A stretch of 64,000 nt of DNA. Source: Roseateles_E cavernae (lineage in GTDB: Bacteria > Pseudomonadota > Gammaproteobacteria > Burkholderiales > Burkholderiaceae_C). The notes under the pieces are model-generated. The model did not search any database, was not told the DNA's origin, and saw nothing but the letters and a program-made list of their open reading frames with translations. Position numbers and translations under genes: made by a program. Position 1 is the first letter of the stretch. Each line of letters begins with the position of its first letter. Positions 40,398 to 49,346 of this stretch are shown piece after piece. The stretch lies in NCBI RefSeq assembly GCF_040187885.1, contig NZ_JBDPLH010000003.1, positions 310,001 to 374,000 of the forward strand. Reading direction: 5' to 3'.

Positions 40398-41356
40398 ATC
40401 TGAACATCGATCCCAAGAGCCTGGGCAAGGTGGCCGTGCTGATGGGCGGCAGCTCGGCCGAGCGCGAGGTCTCGCTGACCATGTCGGGCCCCGGCGTGCT
40501 GGCCGCGCTGCGCTCGCAAGGCGTCGACGCCCATGCCTTCGACCCGGCCGAGCGCGGCCTGCATGAGCTGAAGGCCGAGGGCTTCGCGCGCTGCTTTATC
40601 GCGCTGCATGGCCGCGACGGCGAGGACGGCACGGTGCAGGGTGCACTCGAGATGCTGGCCATCCCCTATACCGGCTCCGGCGTGATGGCCTCGGCCATCG
40701 CGATGGACAAGATCACCACCAAGCGCCTGTGGCGCGCCGACGGCCTGCCGACGCCGCGCTGGCTGACGCTGAAAAAGCATGAGCTGACGCGCGAGCGCAT
40801 CCGCACGGTGCCTGATGAGCTGGGCCTGCCGCTGTTCGTCAAGGCACCGCATGAGGGCTCCAGCATCGGCCTGAGCAAGGTGATGGGCTATTCGCAGATG
40901 CAGGCCGCGGTGGAACTGTCGGCCCGCTATGACGACGAGCTGCTGTTCGAGGAGTTCATCGACGGCTGGGAGCTGACCTGCCCGGTGCTGGGCGAGGGCG
41001 ATACGGCCCAGGCCCTGCCGGTCATACGCATCGAGGCGCCCGAAGGCAATTACGACTACCAGAACAAGTACTTCACCGACACCACGCAGTACCACATCGG
41101 TACGCTGCCCGAGGTCCAGGAGCAGGAGATCCGTGCGCTGGTGCTGGCGGCCTACCGCTCCCTGGGCTGCCGCGGCTGGGGCCGTGCCGACCTGATGCAG
41201 CGCAAGAGCGACGGCAAGGTCTTCCTGCTGGAGATGAACACCTCGCCGGGCATGACCTCGCATTCGCTGGTACCCAAGTCGGCCCAGGCTGCCGGCATCT
41301 CCTACGAACAGCTGTGCCTGTGGCTGCTGGCCCAGGCCCGGCTGGACAGGGCCTGA
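40394..41356 (+). CDS. ddl: D-alanine:D-alanine ligase
   Basis: 320 residues, ATP-grasp fold. VLMGGSSAEREVSL is the N-terminal motif, HGRDGEDGTVQG follows, VKAPHEGSSIGLSKV is the ATP-binding segment, and LLEMNTSPGMTSHSLVP is the metal and D-Ala site. It supplies D-Ala-D-Ala to MurF, encoded 7 kb upstream. Its position between murC and ftsQ matches ddlB of E. coli. Confidence 0.96.
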   Translation: MNLNIDPKSLGKVAVLMGGSSAEREVSLTMSGPGVLAALRSQGVDAHAFDPAERGLHELKAEGFARCFIALHGRDGEDGTVQGALEMLAIPYTGSGVMASAIAMDKITTKRLWRADGLPTPRWLTLKKHELTRERIRTVPDELGLPLFVKAPHEGSSIGLSKVMGYSQMQAAVELSARYDDELLFEEFIDGWELTCPVLGEGDTAQALPVIRIEAPEGNYDYQNKYFTDTTQYHIGTLPEVQEQEIRALVLAAYRSLGCRGWGRADLMQRKSDGKVFLLEMNTSPGMTSHSLVPKSAQAAGISYEQLCLWLLAQARLDRA

Positions 41357-41366
41357 CCCAAGCGCC

Positions 41367-42194
41367 ATGAGCACCGCCGCCCAACCCCTGCTGCCGGCCG
41401 ATATACGCCTGATGAATGGCGTGTCGGCTTTGCTGCTGGCCGGTCTGGTGCTGGCGGGTCTGGCGCTGGCCCTGCACCAGCTGGCGCGGCTGCCGATCTT
41501 CGGCATCCGGCATATCCAGGTCGAGGGCGATGTGACGCGCAATAGCGTGGCCTCGCTGCGCGCCAATGCGATGCCCCATGTCTCGGGCACCTTCCTGACC
41601 CTGAATCTGCAGCAGGCCGGCAGCGCCTTCCAGGCCGTGCCCTGGGTGCGCACGGCGGTGGTGCAACGGGTCTGGCCGAACCGGCTGCGGGTGCGGCTGG
41701 AGGAGCACCGGCCGGCGGCCTACTGGGAAGCCAAGCCCGAGGGTGCCGATGCGCAGAGCGAGGCCAGCGTCGAGCGGGCCCTGGTGAACAGCTTTGGCGA
41801 GGTCTTCGAGGCCAATCTGGGCGATGTGGAAGATGAGGACCTGCCGGTGCTGGCGGGCCCGGATGGCAGTTCGGCGGCGATGCTGGCCATGTGGCAGCAG
41901 CTCAATGCGCTGAGCCAGAAGCTGGGCGAGTCGGCCCGGCGCCTGGACCTGTCTGGCCGCGGCTCCTGGCGCCTGACGCTGGAAAAAGGGGCGGTGGTGG
42001 AATTGGGCCGCGGCAGCGAGGCCGAGGTGCTGGCGCGCTTCGGCCAGTTTGCCGCCAGCATCACCCAGATCAGCTCGCGCTACCAGACCGCCGTGCTGAG
42101 CGCCGATCTGCGCCACCACGACGGGTATGCGGTGCGGCTGCAAGGAATATCGACGAGCCCGGGCCCGGCGACGGGCGCGGCCAAGAAACGTTGA
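41367..42194 (+). CDS. ftsQ: Cell division protein FtsQ
   Basis: 275 residues: a short cytoplasmic tail, a transmembrane helix (about residues 19-38), then the POTRA domain beginning IRHIQVEGDVTRNSVASLR, then the FtsQ beta domain (PWVRTAVVQRVWPNRLRV through FGEVFEANL). FtsQ is the periplasmic hub of the FtsQLB complex. Spacing is 10 nt after ddl and 27 nt before ftsA. Confidence 0.95.
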   Translation: MSTAAQPLLPADIRLMNGVSALLLAGLVLAGLALALHQLARLPIFGIRHIQVEGDVTRNSVASLRANAMPHVSGTFLTLNLQQAGSAFQAVPWVRTAVVQRVWPNRLRVRLEEHRPAAYWEAKPEGADAQSEASVERALVNSFGEVFEANLGDVEDEDLPVLAGPDGSSAAMLAMWQQLNALSQKLGESARRLDLSGRGSWRLTLEKGAVVELGRGSEAEVLARFGQFAASITQISSRYQTAVLSADLRHHDGYAVRLQGISTSPGPATGAAKKR

Positions 42195-42221
42195 GACAAG
42201 AAAACATACGCTGAGGGGCAT

Positions 42222-43451
42222 ATGGCCAAGGAATACAAGGATTTAGTCGTTGGTTTGGATATCGGCACCGCCAAGATCATGGCGGTGGTGGCCGAGGTGC
42301 TGGGCAATGGCGAGCTGCGCATTGCCGGCCTCGGCGTGGCGCCCTCGCATGGTCTGAAACGCGGTGTCGTCGTCAATATCGACGCGACCGTGCAATCGAT
42401 CCAGCAGGCCTTGAAAGAGGCCGAGATGATGGCCGACTGCAAGATTTCGCGGGTTTTCACCGGGATTACCGGCAGCCATATCCGCGGCCAGAACTCGACC
42501 GGCATGGTGATCGTGCGCGACAAGGAAGTCACGCCGGTCGATGTGGCGCGGGTGGTGGAAACCGCCAAGGCCATCAATATCCCCAACGATCAGCGCTTGC
42601 TGCTGGTCGAGCCGCAGGAATTCGTCATCGACGGCCATGAGGTGAAAGAGCCTATTGGTATGAGCGGCGGCCGGCTGGAGGTCAAGGTCCATATCGTGAC
42701 CGGGGCCCAGAGCGCGGCGGAAAACATCGTCAAATGCGTGCGCCGCTGTGGTTTGGAGGTCGATCAGCTGGTTTTGAATCCGAGCGCGTCCAGTGCGGCC
42801 GCACTGACCTCGGACGAGCGCGATCTGGGCGTGGCCCTGGTCGATATCGGCGCCGGCACCACCGATGTGGCGATCTTCACCGGCGGCTCGATCCGCCATA
42901 CCGCGGTGATCCCGATTGCCGGCGACCTGATCACCAGCGATATCGCGATGGCGCTGCGCACGCCGACCAAGGATGCCGAGGAAATCAAGGTCGAGCACGG
43001 GGTGGCCAAGCAGTTGCTGGCCGACCCGGCGGACCAGGTCGAAGTACCCGGTCTGGGCGACCGCGCCCCCCGCATGCTGTCAAAACAAGCACTTGCCGGG
43101 GTTATTGAACCCCGCGTCGAGGAGATTTTCTCGCTGGTTCACCAGGTGATTCGCGAGAGCGGATACGAAGAGTTACTGTCGTCCGGCATTGTTTTGACCG
43201 GCGGCTCGGCGGTGATGCCGGGCATGGTCGAGTTGGCCGAGGACATATTCCTGAAACCGGTGCGCCGCGGCAACCCGACCTATAGCGGGGCGCTGTTCGA
43301 CATGGTTTCGAATCCGCGCTCGGCGACGGTGATGGGCCTGCTCGAAGAAGCGCGGATGTCGCGCACCCGGGGTTTGAAAGCGGCACAGCAGGCGGGTTCG
43401 GTCAAGACCATTATTGGTCGCGCCAAGGATTGGTTTCTGGGTAATTTCTGA
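42222..43451 (+). CDS. ftsA: Cell division protein FtsA
   Basis: 409 residues, actin-like fold. Phosphate 1 motif VGLDIGTAKIMAVV, the SHU2 block VFTGITGSHIRG, phosphate 2 VDIGAGTTDVAIF and adenosine motif IVLTGGSAVMPG are present. The C-terminal amphipathic helix IIGRAKDWFLGNF is the membrane-targeting sequence. It tethers FtsZ filaments to the membrane. A GAGGGGC tract precedes the ATG. Confidence 0.97.
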   Translation: MAKEYKDLVVGLDIGTAKIMAVVAEVLGNGELRIAGLGVAPSHGLKRGVVVNIDATVQSIQQALKEAEMMADCKISRVFTGITGSHIRGQNSTGMVIVRDKEVTPVDVARVVETAKAINIPNDQRLLLVEPQEFVIDGHEVKEPIGMSGGRLEVKVHIVTGAQSAAENIVKCVRRCGLEVDQLVLNPSASSAAALTSDERDLGVALVDIGAGTTDVAIFTGGSIRHTAVIPIAGDLITSDIAMALRTPTKDAEEIKVEHGVAKQLLADPADQVEVPGLGDRAPRMLSKQALAGVIEPRVEEIFSLVHQVIRESGYEELLSSGIVLTGGSAVMPGMVELAEDIFLKPVRRGNPTYSGALFDMVSNPRSATVMGLLEEARMSRTRGLKAAQQAGSVKTIIGRAKDWFLGNF

Positions 43452-43567
43452 ACGGGTGGCGCCCCCGGACGGCGTAAGCGGGTCGAAATGTCGGAAAACA
43501 ACGGCAGCGACTCAAAAAAAGGGGCTTCCCCTGTAGTTTTTAACGATTGGCAACTGCACAATTGCTG

Positions 43568-43575
43568 AAGGAGGT
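43568..43575 (+). promoter_or_regulatory. Near-perfect Shine-Dalgarno sequence of ftsZ
   Basis: AAGGAGGT, complementary over eight bases to the 16S rRNA tail, lies 5 nt before the ftsZ ATG. Most other genes in the cluster rely on 4-nt overlaps and have weak or no such sequence, so this fits the need for high FtsZ levels. The 129-bp ftsA-ftsZ gap also carries an A-run, a small GGGG-CTT-CCCC hairpin (about 43516-43531) and a T-run, which may act as a weak attenuator. Confidence 0.8.
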
Positions 43576-43580
43576 TTGAT

Positions 43581-44798
43581 ATGGCGATCGAGATGATCGA
43601 AGAGTTTGACCAAGGCACCCAAATCAAGGTGATTGGCGTGGGTGGTGGCGGCGGCAACGCGGTCGATCACATGATTGCGCAAGGGGTCCAGGGCGTGGAG
43701 TTCATCTGCGCCAATACCGATGCGCAGGCCCTCAACCGCTCCAAGGCCGACCAGCTGCTGCAGCTGGGTACCTCCGGCCTGGGCGCCGGTGCCAAGCCCG
43801 AGATGGGCCGCGCCGCCGCCGAAGAGGCCGAGGCGCGCATCCGCGACTCGATCCAGGGCGCCAATATGCTGTTCATCACCGCCGGCATGGGCGGTGGTAC
43901 CGGCACCGGTGCAGCCCCGGTGATCGCGCGCGTCGCCAAGGAAATGGGCATCCTGACCGTCGGCGTCGTGACCAAGCCTTTCGAATTCGAAGGCAACCGC
44001 CGCTCCAAGGCGGCCGACTCCGGTCTGGCCGAGCTGGAGGCCAATGTCGACTCGCTGATCGTCGTGCTGAACGACAAGCTGCTCGACGTGCTGGGCGACG
44101 ATGTCACGCAGGACCAGGCCTTCGCGCACGCCAACGACGTGCTGAAGAACGCGGTCGGGGGCATCTCCGACATCATCCATATGCCCGGCCTGGTCAACGT
44201 CGACTTCGAAGACGTCAAGACCGTGATGAGCGAGCCCGGCAAGGCGATGATGGGCACGGCGGTGGCCAGCGGCCCGGACCGCGCGTCCAAGGCCGCCGAG
44301 GCGGCCGTGGCCTGCCCGCTGCTGGAAGGCATCGATCTGTCCGGCGCGCGCGGCGTGCTGGTGCTGATCGCGGCCAACCGCAACACCTTCAAGCTGGCCG
44401 AGAGCCGCAATGCGATGAACGCGATCAAGCGTTACGCCGCCGAAGATGCGCACATCATCTACGGCACGGCCTATGACGAAAGCCTGGGCGACCAGCTGCG
44501 CGTCACCGTGATCGCCACCGGCCTGACCTCGGCGCGGGCGCGCGTGCAGGCCCCGCTGTCGGTGGTGCAGCCGCAGGTGCAGATGCGCACCGGCACCGAC
44601 AATCTGCCGGTGCTGAACCAGCAGGTCACGCTGCCCCAGGCCGGTGGCCAGGTCGGCGGCGGCAATGACTTTGCCGGCATGAGCGTGCCCAGCGTCTGGC
44701 GTCATGGCCGCACGGCTGCGGCCAAGGTCGAGGCCCTGTCGTCCAACGGCATGGACGAGATCGAGATCCCGGCCTTTTTGCGCAAGCAGGCCGATTGA
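43581..44798 (+). CDS. ftsZ: Tubulin-like division GTPase FtsZ
   Basis: 405 residues. VIGVGGGGGNAVDHM starts the GTPase domain, the tubulin signature is GGGTGTGAAPVIA, and the T7-loop region reads NVDFEDVKTVM. A linker of about 75 residues leads to the C-terminal peptide DEIEIPAFLRKQAD that binds FtsA and other partners. It polymerises into the Z ring. It is the last gene before a strong terminator. Confidence 0.98.
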   Translation: MAIEMIEEFDQGTQIKVIGVGGGGGNAVDHMIAQGVQGVEFICANTDAQALNRSKADQLLQLGTSGLGAGAKPEMGRAAAEEAEARIRDSIQGANMLFITAGMGGGTGTGAAPVIARVAKEMGILTVGVVTKPFEFEGNRRSKAADSGLAELEANVDSLIVVLNDKLLDVLGDDVTQDQAFAHANDVLKNAVGGISDIIHMPGLVNVDFEDVKTVMSEPGKAMMGTAVASGPDRASKAAEAAVACPLLEGIDLSGARGVLVLIAANRNTFKLAESRNAMNAIKRYAAEDAHIIYGTAYDESLGDQLRVTVIATGLTSARARVQAPLSVVQPQVQMRTGTDNLPVLNQQVTLPQAGGQVGGGNDFAGMSVPSVWRHGRTAAAKVEALSSNGMDEIEIPAFLRKQAD

Positions 44799-44839
44799 GC
44801 ATCAAGCGCGCCTTTCGGGGTGCGCTTGTTTCAAAGAGT

Positions 44840-44896
44840 AAAAGCCCGTCGGGCGGCGACACCTCCTTCTCGCCGCGCGACGGGCTTTCTTTCTTG
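44840..44896 (+). terminator. Strong terminator after ftsZ
   Basis: AAAGCCCGTCG (44841-44851) pairs with CGACGGGCTTT (44878-44888). An inner CGGCGA/TCGCCG stem extends it, and a pyrimidine-rich tail CTTTCTT follows. This closes the ftsZ transcript and separates it from the kinase gene. The rest of 44799-45014 shows nothing recognisable. Confidence 0.88.
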
Positions 44897-45014
44897 CCTG
44901 CGGGTGCAAAGCAATAGCCAGCGCGCTGTTCTGCAGGCAGACTCAGGGCAGTTGCACGGGGGTGTGACCGCAGGCTGGGTACCCAGATCCAGAAGCAAAA
45001 ATAATCACGCGCGT

Positions 45015-47024
45015 ATGGGGCTGTCCTTGATCTCGCACCTTGCCGGGCGCTGGCTGCGCTCCTTGCTGCTGCTGACGCTGTTGAGTGCCGGTGCGCTGCA
45101 GGCGCAGCCGCGTGGCGGGCTGCCGGATGCGGGGATGCGCAGCGCCGGCGAGCAGGCCACCGGCGCGCAGCTGGCGGTCTCGCAATGGTCGCGCGCCGAT
45201 CTCGATGACTGGTGGGCGGCGCTGCGCACGATGGACGGCAGCACCGGCAATCTGCCGCCGCATCTGCAGCCGCCCAGCGACCCGCGCGCCTGGATGCCGG
45301 TGGTGCTGCCCGATGTGCGCCAGCGCGAGGCCGGCGGCAGCATGGCCGAGGACCAGCGCTACCAGATGCGCTGGTACCGGCTGCGCTACACCTCGCCGGA
45401 CGGGCGCTGGCCCACCAGCGTCGCGCTCTACATGCCCAAGCTGGTCAGCCTGGCGGCGGCCGTGCTGGTGCGCACCGAGGACGGCTGGCGGCCGGTGTTC
45501 GACAACCAGAGCGGCGCGCGCGAGCAATGGGTGCGGCCGCTGTGGGCGGTGTTTCCGGGTGCCTTCACCGAGCTGCACAAGAACCAGGTGATCGAGGTCG
45601 TGGTCGCGACGCCGGTGCTCAAGGACAGTTTCTTCTCGGTCTCCAGCGCCTGGCTGGGCGCGCGCGAGGACCTGGAGCCGCTGTACAAGCGCCGCTGGGC
45701 GCTGCAGATCGGCGTGCCGCAGGCCACCGGCCTGACCCTGGTGGTGCTGGGCCTGTTCTCGTTCAGCCTGTGGCTGCGCCGCCGCGAGGAGCCGGCCTAT
45801 CTGCTGTTTGCGATGGCCTCGGTGGCCTGGCTGGTGCGCAATCTGCACTACCACATCGACCTGCCGCGCACCCGTCTGGGCTTCGAGTGGTTCTGGTGGC
45901 TGACCCATGCCTCGATGTCCTGGGTGATGGCCCTGACCTTTCTGTTCGCGCTGCGCTTCGCGCACCGGCGCTTCCCGCTGTTCGAGCGGCTGCTGGGAGG
46001 GTTTGTGCTGCTCAGCAGCGTGCTGACCATGCCTTTGTGGATCGATCTGCTCGACCCGCTGGTGCTGCAGCATATGGTCAATGCGGTGGTCGGCGCGATC
46101 GGTACGGCTTTTGTCGCCGCCGTGGCCTTGCGCGAGGGCAGCCGCGAACTGCGCCTGATCGCGCTGTGCCTGGCCGTGGGCCTGGGCCTGGGTGTGCATG
46201 ATCTGGGTCTGCTGGCCGGTTGGGGCTGGAGCGAGCATATCTATCTGATGCCTTTCGCGACGCTGGTGATCGTCGCGAGCTTTCTCTACGCGGTGCAGCG
46301 GCGCTATACCGGTGCGCTGGGCCAGGTCGAGCAGGCCAACAGCCTGCTGGCCCAGCGCCTGGCCGAGCAGGGCGCGCAGCTGCAGTCGCAGCACGAGCGG
46401 CTCAGCGAGTCCGAACGCCAGCAGGCCTTGCTGCTGGAGCGCCAGCGCCTGATGCAGGACATGCACGATGGCCTGGGCAGCTCCCTGCTGTCGGCCATGG
46501 TCGCGGTGGAGCAGGGCAGCATGCAGCAGGACCAGGTGGTCGAGGTGCTGCGCGAATGCGTGGACGATCTGCGCCTGGTGATCGATTCGCTGGAGCCGGT
46601 GGGCCACGACCTGGTGTCGCTGCTGGCGACGATGCGCTACCGCCTGGGCAAGCGCTTGCAGGCCGGCGGCCTGATGCTGGACTGGGATGTGCAAGACCTG
46701 CCCCCGCTGGACTGGCTGGAGCCACCCGATGCGCTGCATGTGCTGCGCCTGCTGCAGGAGGCGCTGAACAATGTGCTCAAGCATGCGCGCGCCTCGCGGG
46801 TGCGCATTGCCACCCGCGATCTGGGTCACAAGGTCGAGATCCGTGTCGAGGATGACGGCCAGGGCTTCGACCTGGAGACCGCGCAAAAAGGCCGCGGCCT
46901 GCGCAGCCAGCAGAAGCGTGCCCACCGGCTGGGCGGCAGCGTCCATGTCGACAGCCGGCCCGGGCACGGCACCCAGCTGAGCCTGCGCCTGCCGGTCAAA
47001 CGCAAGCCGGTGCCCGCTCCGTAG
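45015..47024 (+). CDS. 7TM (7TMR-DISM-like) sensor histidine kinase, HisKA_3 type
   Basis: 669 residues. ATG 45015 is chosen because it yields a signal peptide (MGLSLISHLAGRWLRSLLLL...QAQ); the frame is open further upstream through the ftsZ terminator, which is not plausible coding sequence. A periplasmic domain of about 200 residues resembles 7TMR-DISM extracellular modules, seven hydrophobic helices follow (about 225-430), then a coiled coil (about 435-475). The NarL/DesK-type dimerisation box MQDMHDGLGSSLL has phospho-acceptor His484. The ATPase boxes are LLQEALNNVLKHA, EDDGQGFD and GRGLRSQQKRA. All are intact. No response-regulator gene is adjacent. It sits between ftsZ and lpxC, an unusual place for a kinase. 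Confidence 0.85.
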   Translation: MGLSLISHLAGRWLRSLLLLTLLSAGALQAQPRGGLPDAGMRSAGEQATGAQLAVSQWSRADLDDWWAALRTMDGSTGNLPPHLQPPSDPRAWMPVVLPDVRQREAGGSMAEDQRYQMRWYRLRYTSPDGRWPTSVALYMPKLVSLAAAVLVRTEDGWRPVFDNQSGAREQWVRPLWAVFPGAFTELHKNQVIEVVVATPVLKDSFFSVSSAWLGAREDLEPLYKRRWALQIGVPQATGLTLVVLGLFSFSLWLRRREEPAYLLFAMASVAWLVRNLHYHIDLPRTRLGFEWFWWLTHASMSWVMALTFLFALRFAHRRFPLFERLLGGFVLLSSVLTMPLWIDLLDPLVLQHMVNAVVGAIGTAFVAAVALREGSRELRLIALCLAVGLGLGVHDLGLLAGWGWSEHIYLMPFATLVIVASFLYAVQRRYTGALGQVEQANSLLAQRLAEQGAQLQSQHERLSESERQQALLLERQRLMQDMHDGLGSSLLSAMVAVEQGSMQQDQVVEVLRECVDDLRLVIDSLEPVGHDLVSLLATMRYRLGKRLQAGGLMLDWDVQDLPPLDWLEPPDALHVLRLLQEALNNVLKHARASRVRIATRDLGHKVEIRVEDDGQGFDLETAQKGRGLRSQQKRAHRLGGSVHVDSRPGHGTQLSLRLPVKRKPVPAP

Positions 47025-47066
47025 TCGGCCCAAAGGCGGGCGGCTGCAGGGCTTCGGGTAATCACC

Positions 47067-47072
47067 GACAAT
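47067..47072 (+). promoter_or_regulatory. Possible -10 element for a leaderless lpxC transcript
   Basis: GACAAT lies exactly 6 nt before the lpxC ATG, and no Shine-Dalgarno sequence is present between them. The -35 region is unconvincing. Confidence 0.3.
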
Positions 47073-47078
47073 CGCGCC

Positions 47079-48014
47079 ATGCTCAAGCAACGAACCCTGA
47101 AGTCGCTGACCCGCGCCGTCGGCGTCGGCATCCACAGCGGCCAGAAGGTCGAGATGACGCTGCGCCCGGCCGCGCCCGACACCGGCATCGTGTTCCGGCG
47201 CGTCGATCTGAACACCCCGGTCGACATCCCGGTGCGCGCCGACACCGTCAGCGACACCCGCATGGCCACCACGGTCAGCCCCGGCGGCGACCCCGGTGCG
47301 CCCAAGGTGCAGACCATCGAGCACCTGCTGTCGGCCTGCGCGGGTCTGGGCATCGACAACCTCTATGTCGACATCAGTGCCGACGAGGTGCCTATCCTCG
47401 ACGGCTCGGCCGCCAGCTATGTCTACCTGCTGCAGAGCGCCGGCATCGAGCTGCAGAACGCGGCGAAGAAGTTTCTGCGCGTCAAGAAAACCGTCGAGGT
47501 GCGCCAGGGCGAGGGCAAGCGGCTGATGTGGGCGCGGCTGGAGCCGCACCATGGCTACACCTTGAGCTTCCAGATCGAGTTCGACAACCCGGCGGTCGCG
47601 GCCACCGGCCAGCACTATGTGTTCGATATGGGTTCGGGCCAGTACAAGCGCGAGATCGCGCGGGCCCGCACCTTCGGCATGACCAGCGATATCGAGACCA
47701 TGCGCTCGCGCGGCCTGACCCTCGGCGGCTCGATGGACAACGCCATCGTCGTCGACGACTACCGGGTGCTCAATGCCGAGGGCCTGCGCTACGACGACGA
47801 GTTCGTCAAGCACAAGATCCTCGACGCGATCGGCGATATGCATGTCGCCGGCTACCCGCTGCTGGCCGCCTACACCTCCTTCAAGGGCGGCCACGCGCTG
47901 AACAACAAGCTGCTGCGCGCGCTGCTGGCCGATGCCGAGGCCTACGAGATCGTCAGCTTCGAGGACGAGCGCGAGGCCCCGCAGGGCTTCGCGGAGCTGG
48001 CGCCGGCCTGGTAG
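47079..48014 (+). CDS. lpxC: UDP-3-O-acyl-N-acetylglucosamine deacetylase
   Basis: 311 residues. This zinc enzyme commits UDP-acyl-GlcNAc to lipid A synthesis. LKRAVGVGIHSGQKV-type N-terminus (here TRAVGVGIHSGQKV), TIEHLLSACAGLGIDN with the zinc His, DGSAASYVYLL, and KHKILDAIGDMHVAG with the zinc His and Asp are conserved. The terminal position next to the dcw cluster is the same as in many proteobacteria. Confidence 0.97.
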   Translation: MLKQRTLKSLTRAVGVGIHSGQKVEMTLRPAAPDTGIVFRRVDLNTPVDIPVRADTVSDTRMATTVSPGGDPGAPKVQTIEHLLSACAGLGIDNLYVDISADEVPILDGSAASYVYLLQSAGIELQNAAKKFLRVKKTVEVRQGEGKRLMWARLEPHHGYTLSFQIEFDNPAVAATGQHYVFDMGSGQYKREIARARTFGMTSDIETMRSRGLTLGGSMDNAIVVDDYRVLNAEGLRYDDEFVKHKILDAIGDMHVAGYPLLAAYTSFKGGHALNNKLLRALLADAEAYEIVSFEDEREAPQGFAELAPAW

Positions 48015-48028
48015 TACAGTCCGCCCCC

Positions 48029-48214
48029 ATGCTGTTCTTCCGCATCCTCGTCGGCCTGCTGCTGCTGGCCGGCATTCTCTGCTTCGCGATGTATGCCGGC
48101 ACCCGCCAGGTGGCCTGGCGCCAGCGCGGTCTGGTGATCATCAAGTGGACCGTGCTGGCGGCGCTGGGCTTTTTTGCGGTGCTGATACTGCAGCAGGTCT
48201 TGCAACTGGTTTAG
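48029..48214 (+). CDS. Small two-helix membrane protein
   Basis: 61 residues with two predicted transmembrane helices (about 3-22 and 38-58) and a short basic loop (TRQVAWRQRG). It begins 14 nt after lpxC, with TACAGT just upstream. I recall a comparable small membrane protein after lpxC in related Burkholderiales. Function unknown. Its TAG stop directly abuts the stop codon of the convergent gene. Confidence 0.75.
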   Translation: MLFFRILVGLLLLAGILCFAMYAGTRQVAWRQRGLVIIKWTVLAALGFFAVLILQQVLQLV

Positions 48215-49255
48215 CTAGAGCGCGCGCGCTGTCAGCGCGACCAGCCGCTCCGCTGCTTGCTGCAGCTTGCGGCGCTGCTGCTCGTCGCGCACCGTCACCC
48301 GCTCGGCGATGCGATAGCTCAGCAGCAGCTCATGGCCGGGCTGCGGACGCAGCTCGATGTCGACGCCGTCCTCGCTGCGCCAGCGCGCGGTCTCGCCGAG
48401 CGTCCGGCCATACTTGCTTTGCAGCGCGCCGCGCAGACGCTGTGCGGTCACTGCGAGCTCCGCGGGCCCCTGGGCCGGAAAGCGGTAGCTCAGTTCGGCC
48501 ACCTGCAGCAGGCGTGATTGCGCGCCGCGCATATAGCTCACCACCAGCTGCCGTGCGCCGGGCAGCTTGTGCCCGACCGCGAAGACATCGCGCTCCCCAT
48601 CGCCGCTGCTGTCCTGCTCGCGCAGGCCCTGGGCCCGCAAGGCCTGGCGCAGCTCGCCGCGCCGCATGCAGAAAACCGCCTGCTCGAACAGCTGCACCCG
48701 GGCCTGCTGGCGGCATTGCTGATCGCCGTCCAGCTGCTCCAGCATGGCCTTGGCCGCTGCGACGCCGCCCTGTTGCGCACGGCCCAGCAGCCGCACCGCC
48801 TCGTCCACGCTCAGCTCGGCCGCACGGCCGTCGCCGTTGAGGATATGGATCGCATGGACCAGCTCGCCCAGCGGGTCTTGCAGCCGGGCCGCCTGCTCCG
48901 CATGATGGATGCTGGCGGTTGGCGCTGCGGTGCCCTCGCTGCGCAAGCCCTCGGCGATGGCCAGGCGTGCGTTGGCCCGGCCTGCCTGCTTGGGGCGATC
49001 CAGAAAGCTCTTGCAGCCGCGCAGCGCATCGTCGAAACGGCGCTGCCGCATCGCTTGCTCGCAGCCGGCCTCGAACTGTGCTTCCAGATCGGCCTCGGGC
49101 TCGACCGAGGCGCCGGCGAGCGGCACATCGACCTGTTTGGGCGCCGAAGCCCTGGCCTGGCTGACCCAGATTGCAGCCGTCGCGCCCGCCGCCAGCAGCG
49201 CCAGGCCGATCATCCAGGGCAACCACCGGCCCTGGGGCCGCAATGCGAGGTCCAT
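48215..49255 (-). CDS. Membrane-anchored protein of unknown function
   Basis: 346 residues from the ATG at 49255, which has a GGAGGAG ribosome-binding site; the open frame upstream is not conserved-looking. One transmembrane helix (about residues 13-33), then a soluble, probably periplasmic, Ala/Arg-rich helical domain. A Cys pair (CEQAMRQRRF...GCKSFLD) and short repeats of Sel1/TPR character (about 65-180) are suggestive only. The C-terminal half (about 200-346) is mixed alpha/beta. I recognise no family. Confidence 0.75.
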   Translation of the reverse strand: MDLALRPQGRWLPWMIGLALLAAGATAAIWVSQARASAPKQVDVPLAGASVEPEADLEAQFEAGCEQAMRQRRFDDALRGCKSFLDRPKQAGRANARLAIAEGLRSEGTAAPTASIHHAEQAARLQDPLGELVHAIHILNGDGRAAELSVDEAVRLLGRAQQGGVAAAKAMLEQLDGDQQCRQQARVQLFEQAVFCMRRGELRQALRAQGLREQDSSGDGERDVFAVGHKLPGARQLVVSYMRGAQSRLLQVAELSYRFPAQGPAELAVTAQRLRGALQSKYGRTLGETARWRSEDGVDIELRPQPGHELLLSYRIAERVTVRDEQQRRKLQQAAERLVALTARAL

Positions 49256-49322
49256 CGCTCCTCCGATCAATATGTAGGTAGGGGATGGATGGTTGCCCAC
49301 CCCGGTGACCGGGGCGTGACCG

Positions 49323-49344
49323 CCATGGGCCGTAAGGCCCATGG
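49323..49344. terminator. Hairpin downstream of the pseudogene
   Basis: CCATGGGCC (49323-49331) and GGCCCATGG (49336-49344) form a perfect 9-bp stem with a GTAA loop, just past the 3' end of the decayed gene on the minus strand. There is no T-run. Confidence 0.45.
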
Positions 49345-49346
49345 GC

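Noticed and set aside
44820..45014. N-terminal extension of the 7TM kinase
   Set aside because: It would begin inside the ftsZ terminator stem and hide the signal peptide that starts at 45015.
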